This document shows, piece after piece, positions 57,908-64,000 of a DNA stretch of 64,000 nucleotides. The stretch is from Opisthorchis felineus (lineage: Eukaryota > Platyhelminthes > Trematoda > Opisthorchiida > Opisthorchiidae), in assembly GCA_004794785.1 (NCBI GenBank), contig SJOL01008935.1:23800-87799 (forward strand), written 5' to 3'. The translations under genes were made by a program, and so were the position numbers. Below the pieces are notes generated by a model. It was given only the letters and a program-made list of their open reading frames with translations. It had not been told where the DNA came from and did no database searches. Numbering within the stretch: the first letter of the stretch is position 1; the number at the start of each line of letters is the position of its first letter.

Positions 57908-59540
57908 GTGAGTATCTTTCGAATTACAGGTGTCGCTTTTTACCTTGTGTCTCAGTCATAACTCTCTTCTCCCATGTTGTGAATTTACCTGAACGGCTAC
58001 AAGCGTGGCACTGGGCTTTTATTGTCTCACGCAATACGCAGTTTCCTAGCACACCTTACTCGGTATGTCGGTCTCATAATCGTTAGTCCATATATAAAAT
58101 AGCATGAACAGAAAATGAAGGCTGAAACCACTCGCAGTGTAGTATAATTGTTTGATATAGTTAAGTTCGTGCTCAGGTCTATTTACTCGAATACTTCGGA
58201 ACCACAACTGACACCAAGCACATGATATGACGATGGTAACTATCAGTTATCTATTTGACTCAGGGAGGCAAGCTGGTTGGGTGTGACAACTAACACAGGC
58301 GTCCAATGTTGACCCTATCAAACCATCTTTCCGTAGGCGACTACTCTCTGAAGCATATTTTCTCCGGGGAACCACATGATGGCATCATCCGTATGGAGGG
58401 TAAGAAGTTCGGAAGGTCATCACCGAACTGTGCTGTCAGATTTCCTTTCCATAGATAAGGTCTTTACACTAATGACGACAGTCCAGACTGGACAGTGTCT
58501 CACGTTGAAAGCGAATATCCCGAGGATCACCTGTTAGATACATGGGAGATTTCAAAGGAAGACTTTTAACCTTTGTAATGTATCACAGCATGGAAAGCAT
58601 TATTAGGAGCACCCGTTTTCTTGGTTTCCCCGTTCACGAGTAACTCAATGGATTTGGAGTTCCAAGACATGTTGCCGAATTTTCGACCGACTTTGGTTCA
58701 GTGCTCATGCTGGGAAGGCATCATGCCCCACATGTTTTTGGATGGGCTTCAAGTCAACTTTCTGGAAGAAAAGTAGTGGTCTGTTGGGCTGGGCAATACT
58801 GAGCGAGTCGTAATCGTGTTAGCTCATCTCTTCGACCTGCTGTCCGCAGAAGAATGAGGAAAGATAGTCGCTTGGTGTCCTGTTGTAGAAGTTCGTCGTG
58901 AGATTTCCGTTTATTTTTTAGCCTAAATGGTCACTGACAGCACCACCGGCGGTACTGCCATGCGACCGTGAGAGAAGAAAATTTTGGTAGATATTGGAGA
59001 GAAAAAAAGGAGGGTTGGTAGTTGGTACGGGGTTTTACGTCTTGAAGGAAAATCAAAGTGAAGCTTGAAAAATATACTCATCTGCATATCAATTTGGTCT
59101 TCACTTTTTCACATAGACCGCCTCATGTTTCTGTTGGTACGATATTCAAGATATCGCGCTATATTTTCATGAGGGAAACTACTCATAAGGTTACTAAAAA
59201 ACCTTCAACAAGCCACGACCGGTTTCGGGCTTCTTGGTATCACCAGGTAGGGACAGTTTTCGAGTTTACCTCAAACTGATGTTCAACCAACTAGACGTAT
59301 CACTGGATCTCGAGCAGCGCTGTGAAACAGCTGGACGCTGGGACACGTATTCCTCCTGGTTGAGAGTACAGTACCGCTAGACTTCATGTCAGACTTCATT
59401 TCAAAACGAGCACTTGCGTTAATTGAGAAGCTTGGCGGATCCACAAAGCTGATGAGATGGAGGAGGCGTAGCCTTTTCTAGCCGACACGCTTAAAGAAGT
59501 CTCCGGTGAATGGACCAGTCACTGATATTAACCATTCGCT
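57908..59540. other. COPS3 intron 5, left part
   Basis: No exon matching the next family segment (Q-LPKYTS-IVGRF-KPL) was found. VNLPERLQAWHW followed by a gtatgt at about 58060 is a weak lookalike without a usable acceptor. Confidence 0.5.
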
Positions 59541-59544
59541 TATC

Positions 59545-60780
59545 TGTAGAAAAGGAGAGTGCCTGAGTCGTTGGGATGAACGCTTTTAAGAATAATTCAA
59601 ATGGCCACCTTGATTTAACTGTGTTGTAGCTTGGTGATTCCCGAGACGGATGGAACTTATTCTGTCGCGTTTGATAGTCTGAGTACTTGAGTGGGAATTT
59701 CCAAGGGACAAGACAGGACACCGGATGAAGATAGGTATGTTGAGGATGAACCAATGGAAGAAAGAGCGCTGCAACTCAGTTGGCTACAACAGAGAGAACA
59801 TGAAATCTTAGTGGAATATTACAATAGGTCGGATTGTTCGTTAGGACCTGACCTTCCTAACACACCTGCAGTTGTTCAGCCGGATTCCCAACCGGCAATG
59901 CAGCCCTGGACAGTGAACTTGGTACCCCCGACGGTTTCGCAAATAAGCGAATACATTTTGTCCCTCAAGCGGCCCCCAGCTGCTGGTCCTGATGAACTCC
60001 CACGCGCTCTGTTCAAATAAAGGTGAAGTCCTCAGCTGATGCATGTATACCTAATTTGTCTCTTTCTGGGAGAAAGAGGCCGTCTCAGCTAACTGGGGTG
60101 ATTTGATGGTGGCGCCCATTTTCTAACAGGGTGCTCGCAGTGGGTGTGGCACAAAGGGATTAGCTTGATCTCTGCTGCAACTAAAATATTTGCGTCGCTT
60201 ATTTTACGTCAGCTTACGAAGGCATACGAGGAGGGCTTCCGAGAACAGGAAGCAGGGTTCCGGCCGGAAAGAGGGTGCTTGGACCAAATCATCACACTTT
60301 GTGAAGTGTTCGATCAACGGCATGCGTTTAGATGCCCTACAACCTTGATATTCCTTGATTTCAAGTGTGTTCGATCCTGCCGACCGCTTAGTTGCTCGCA
60401 ACACGCTTGCCTAACAGCGTATGCCCCAGAAGTTCGTGACTATCAGGCGCTGTTTGTATTCGCGCACTTGTGGGTATGTGAGAGTGTATGGGGGCTCTCC
60501 AAAAGCTTTCCTACGAGCAGTGGTGTCCGACAAGTATGTCCACTCTCCTAATTTTATTTAATTTTGTCGTTGATGAGGTAATGAGGTGAATACTGGAATG
60601 TCTCCAAAATCCTGGTGTTCACATCTGTCCGAGCGGGAGCCTTATTGACCTGGGATATGCAGACCACATTGTTCTCATTTTTCAGAAGTAGCAGGAAGTG
60701 CAGACATTACTTGAAGAGCTGACTAAGCTCATACAGTGCTTTATAAAAATAAACTGGAACGAATGGGTGTACGGTAGTGA
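59545..60780 (+). mobile_element. RTE-type LINE with mutated catalytic box
   Basis: Linker LSRWDERF, then PDSQPAMQPWTVNLVPPTVS, SLKRPPAAGPDELPRALFK (RT start), ISLISAATKIFASLILRQLT, REQEAGFRPERGCLDQIITL, TLIFLDFK, SSGVRQVCPLS and GYADHIVLIF. All are in RTE order. The YADD box reads YADH at 60656-60667. Stops and frame changes occur throughout. It lies in sense inside the presumed long COPS3 intron. Confidence 0.85.
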
Positions 60781-60904
60781 AGTTCCTCGTGTTGCTGTCA
60801 GTCATGATGGTGGTGGTGACTGCAGACAGTTTGGAGGTTTCTACTAGACATGATCTTTTAAAAATTCACCCTTCCGGATGAACACAGTTGTTAGTCATTT
60901 GACT

Positions 60905-61210
60905 TGGCTTAAGTAGGTGGAGAACAAGGCTGGTTTGCTTTGGGATACGGCTTTACCGTCCAGGAAGTTGGTGAACCAGAGCAGAAGTTTATGAGACCAC
61001 CTAGGATGTCTAACAGCAACTTTTCATAGGATACCTTATCCGGAGCTTCATTGTAACACGGACTACGTCCAAGCATATTGGTGGATTTGCCCATTCTCCA
61101 CTGCTATGAAATAACCCGAGACATAAGTGCGAAACAGTTGGAACATGTTTTGCAGCAATGCAGCAGATTGCTTCGTGGCCCTGCAAGGGACCCGGGATAA
61201 ACATGCGTTT
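60905..61210 (-). mobile_element. CR1-like LINE RT fragment, antisense
   Basis: The - strand gives NEAPDKVSYEKLLLDILGG and, after a frameshift, LLLWFTNFLDGKAV. Together these are the RT palm motif (FDKVPH-KLL-KL, W-T-FL-GR) just after the first catalytic Asp. Only about 300 bp remain. Confidence 0.7.
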
Positions 61211-61424
61211 TAGATCTGTCAGGTACCGGTTTGCATCTTTGTGAGCAGATGTAAGGAATCCAACCGGTGGTATATCACTATTACGAGTGACGGTTCTTGA
61301 TTGACGAGGACTGACGGCCGAGTCAGGAGGTGCGTGTTGTCAGGATTTCGGAAGAACTTGCTCAGTTCAAGAAGAAAATTATCAACTGTGTCAGGATCAG
61401 AATTCAGTCTTTGTACCCGTTACT

Positions 61425-61505
61425 ATTATTATTATTCTTGTTATTATTAGGGACCTCACCATCAACAGCGCAACATCAGGGTTCAACTCTGATGCTTCGC
61501 TGCAG
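61425..61505 (+). repeat. (TTA)n microsatellite followed by shared motif
   Basis: A TTATTATTATT tract at about 61423-61448 is followed by caacatcagggttcaactct and gatgcttcgctgcagt, the motif also seen after the CAT tract at 9155-9200. Confidence 0.7.
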
Positions 61506-61509
61506 TGCA

Positions 61510-62325
61510 ACCCTAATTTATTTGAAAGCCTTTATGTGTAGAAAAGAATAAAAGTGGATGAAGAAGGGACTTAGCGCTAGCCTATCACATTGATTTCGAG
61601 GTGCCTACATCGCTAGACACTCATTCAGGCAATCTTGATAGAAGAGAACAACATGAACGCCAACGATATCGATTAGTGGCCCTATCTTTCAGCGTCTCCA
61701 ACCAGGCACAGGTGAATTACGTGGACCCCGTCCCAGAGAGCGAGTCGCATCGGCATCAATGGAACTTTTCATAATCTCGTTCATACCCCTGTACCAGGCC
61801 CATAGTTGACCACACCTCTGCTTGCGTCACTCTGAGTTAGTCACGGGAAACGGCACTCTCTCTGGCAAACGATGATCGGGCATGCGCACTACACCAAAAC
61901 ACCGCTGCTTTTGGTGCTGACCACATCTTTTGAGTGAAGTATCTGTTGCACAACTGCACAGTCGTTATCCGTTTCTAAGATCGCGAATTTGCGGTCACCA
62001 GCCTATATGAGCTATGATTTTGGGATAATGGCTTTAGAAGACCTGAAAACGCCCCAGTTTAGCTGCTCGTACAGGCGAAGTCTCATATCAGTACAACAAA
62101 ACAGCCGGCAATGTAACTTCATACACACGCCCCATGAAGTTCATAGATATGTCGGTTTGCCGACTTAATCCCAAATAGGTAAATGCCACCCGAGCCTTAA
62201 ATTTATGTACTGACTTTATCTGTCACGCTACAATTGGGACTAATAATAATAAATCGCCAAGCTATAAAACGGTTTCAGTGACTAGCTGCCATATTACCCA
62301 AAGGAAGCAAGAAATCAGAGGTAGT
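61510..62325. other. Nothing recognised
   Basis: No open frame above about 60 codons with recognisable features and no repeat partner in the window. Confidence 0.4.
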
Positions 62326-62330
62326 ACCAG

Positions 62331-62510
62331 ATGGCTCAATGGTTAGAGCGTGAATTCACTGACCGGAAGGTCTGTGGTTCGAACCCGACCCATGCCCGAG
62401 CCCGGCTTCCCCTGTCTAGACTTGGGCAACCTGGCAGTATCCCAGCCCTCGTGTTTCCTTCTGGTGACATGGCAGCTAGGCACCGAAATGGTGCTACAGT
62501 TGAACCATTC
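62331..62510 (+). mobile_element. tRNA-derived SINE, copy 2
   Basis: A box TGGCTCAATGG at 62332-62342, B box GGTTCGAACCC at 62376-62386, body as in 10001-10174 (GTCTAGACTTGGGCAACCTGG ... CATGGCAGCTAGGCACCGAAA). Its + strand translation (MAQWLEREFTDRKVCGSNPT) is a phrase I recall from spurious liver-fluke gene predictions. It abuts the 3' end of the antisense RTE copy. Confidence 0.87.
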
Positions 62511-62569
62511 TCAAACGTAGACAGGGTTAGTCGAGATGCTGAGGTTGGTTTCGAACCACGGCTTAAATA

Positions 62570-63480
62570 CTGAGCTAGCTCCAGCGTACCTGAACTAATA
62601 CAACTTTCAAGATACGTAAAACACCCCACAACATCGAGTATCTCTCCTTGGATTGTAATTATCATGTTAAGTGGCTGAATGTTCAGGAGAATGACCTTAC
62701 ACTTTGTGGGTGCAAAGTGAATGCCAAAGAATGGAATGACTTTGTTCAGTTCATCCAAAAACACCCGCACCTTTCCCTCCTTTCCGGAGACGAGAACGAT
62801 GTCGTCTGCATATTCCTGGTCAACCAGGTTTTCGTTAGCAGCCATTTAAACACCAGGATTTCGAAGACCTCCTGGCGTTTGTCTCATTCTCCCATCGACC
62901 AAAAAACTAGGAATGTAGAGCATAGACATCTCACTTTCTACTCCGGAATCAATGCTTCGCGGGTGCCGGAGGACCAGTGCTGCCAATAGTTTTGTTACTA
63001 CTGGAGCCAAGCTTATCTTCGTGACTGCCACGCTCACTACGAGCCCCCTTTTTGAAAGTGAGCACTACTACCGATTCGTTCCAGTTGTTTGGGGTAGTCT
63101 TCTCTTCCCAGCTGCAGGGAAATAGATCGGACTTGCGCTGAGTACTTCATTCTTACTCTTGAACAATCAAGGTGAGATGTCGCTCGGACCAGGAGCTCGG
63201 TGGCGTTTCAGAGAACATATGCAGTCATAAAACTTCCAGGCCGTAGGGGTTTCTGGGTTCACTGTCTTTAGTTCTGGTGCAGTTCATCTACCCGAAGCAT
63301 CGGTGTTAAACACTGATGTTTTGCTGTCGATGATGTAGCTATCCTACTGATTATCGGCAGGCTGCCATGAGAATTCTTCAACGTACTCGAACCAGCGGTC
63401 AAGCCTTCCCTATTTGTCTTAGATGGTCGCACCAGTTTGATCTTTAGTCGCTTCACTCACGGCTGATTTCCAGAAACCGG
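62570..63480 (-). mobile_element. RTE-type LINE, degenerate, antisense
   Basis: Reading leftwards: a linker with SVFNTDASG, then SLKRHRAPGP (RT start), a mutated middle (GLVVSVAVTKISLAPVVTKL), and NLVDQEYADDIVLVSGKEGK with an intact YADD at 62812-62801. It continues FGIHFAPTKCKVILLNIQPL and ILDVVGCFTYLESCIS. The C-terminal domain is lost at the SINE junction. Stops and frameshifts make it inactive. Confidence 0.85.
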
Positions 63481-64000
63481 TGGCAAGGGTCAGTCAAAAT
63501 ACTCTTTGGGTATTCCCGGCATTCTTCGCCCCTTCCATTTCCTTACCCTTTTGTGTTCACCAGGCCTCACAATTGGCGCACACGCTCAGTTTCACTAGGC
63601 GTGTGATAAATCGTCGGGCTGAATTATGTTCGGGACTGGCGAAAAAATTTCTCCGAGATTCAAGTCGCGCCATCGTTCCGTTTGATTTTCACTGTTTGAG
63701 GGAACCTGGTAGCCTTGCTGCATGCAGCAGGGCGGGTAAGCTAAAACAGGCTACTGCTGACACCTTTCTTTCTCCTTCATGTACTTTTTGTTCACCCTTC
63801 ACTTGCTTCCGGCTGTGCAACTCTGACGGCAGGATGTGAAAGTGTTGGTATCGTCTTGAGTCAATGGGCGAAGAGGTCCTTGCTTGACTGGATACTCCTC
63901 GATAGTCGCCTCTGTGCGGTTTGTCTGGTAAAGCCCGTGAAGCAGTCTCACAAGCGGGAAATTGATCGTTGTCTGTCTGTCGTGTCTGCTTACGCCCCAA
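63481..64000. other. Probable upstream part of the antisense RTE; unresolved
   Basis: A - strand frame (64000-63689) and a + strand frame cover this end. No endonuclease motif is certain. Confidence 0.35.

Noticed and set aside
58010..58066. VNLPERLQAWHW...TPYS before gtatgt as the next COPS3 exon
   Set aside because: No acceptor AG gives the required phase-0 frame, and similarity to the family ends after the LP pair.
1..64000. CRISPR arrays, bacterial operons, prophage or toxin-antitoxin genes
   Set aside because: None present; splicing, retrotransposon content and lack of dense coding show nuclear animal DNA.

Overview
The window is eukaryotic and almost certainly from a parasitic flatworm, probably a digenean fluke. 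It holds parts of two spliced host genes, both on the + strand, in a sea of decayed retrotransposons. Three things point to a fluke: very short introns (32-62 nt) at the 5' ends of genes next to introns of several kilobases, the RTE, CR1-like and Ty3/Gypsy retroelement families, and a tRNA-derived SINE whose accidental translation I associate with opisthorchiid liver flukes such as Clonorchis. The species assignment is inference. There is no prokaryotic gene organisation, no CRISPR array and no operon. Most open frames are chance or belong to transposons.

Host gene 1 (about 3.6-22.9 kb) is METTL9, the DREV-family histidine methyltransferase. Six exons with compatible phases and GT-AG borders join into an uninterrupted 294-residue protein. 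It carries the SAM-binding motif (LDLGAGDG), the YDVVSCLNVLDRCD block and the C-terminal PYLCEGD block. Its introns contain an antisense RTE element (19.7-22.1 kb), a deleted RTE copy (11.3-12.4 kb), a tRNA-derived SINE (10.0-10.2 kb) and small repeats.

Host gene 2 (from 57.0 kb) is the 5' part of COPS3, subunit 3 of the COP9 signalosome. Five exons are separated by four micro-introns of 40, 35, 32 and 38 nt and give 249 residues. The remaining exons lie beyond a long intron or outside the window.

Retroelement layout. 1-2.8 kb: Ty3/Gypsy element on the - strand, cut by the window edge. 2.9-3.24 kb: RTE 3' fragment (-). 29.6-30.5 kb: second Ty3/Gypsy fragment (+). 31.9-32.1 kb: CR1-like 3' end (-). 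37.2-37.7 kb: deleted RTE (+). 39.7-40.0 kb: 135-bp tandem repeat. 40.2-45.7 kb: the longest CR1-like LINE (+), with a proline-rich first ORF containing a tandem repeat, an endonuclease and a reverse transcriptase. 46.7-47.6 kb: assembly gap. 47.6-48.6 kb: two abutting CR1-like 3' pieces. 49.4 kb: second tRNA-like SINE head. 53.6-56.5 kb: another CR1-like copy. 59.5-60.8 kb and 62.6-63.5 kb: two RTE copies on opposite strands. 62.3-62.5 kb: SINE copy.

No wholly new system stands out. The least expected signals are a hairpin kept by compensatory change at five LINE 3' ends, the COPS3 micro-introns, the in-frame tandem repeat in a LINE ORF1, and the same Asp-to-His loss in two unrelated reverse transcriptases.
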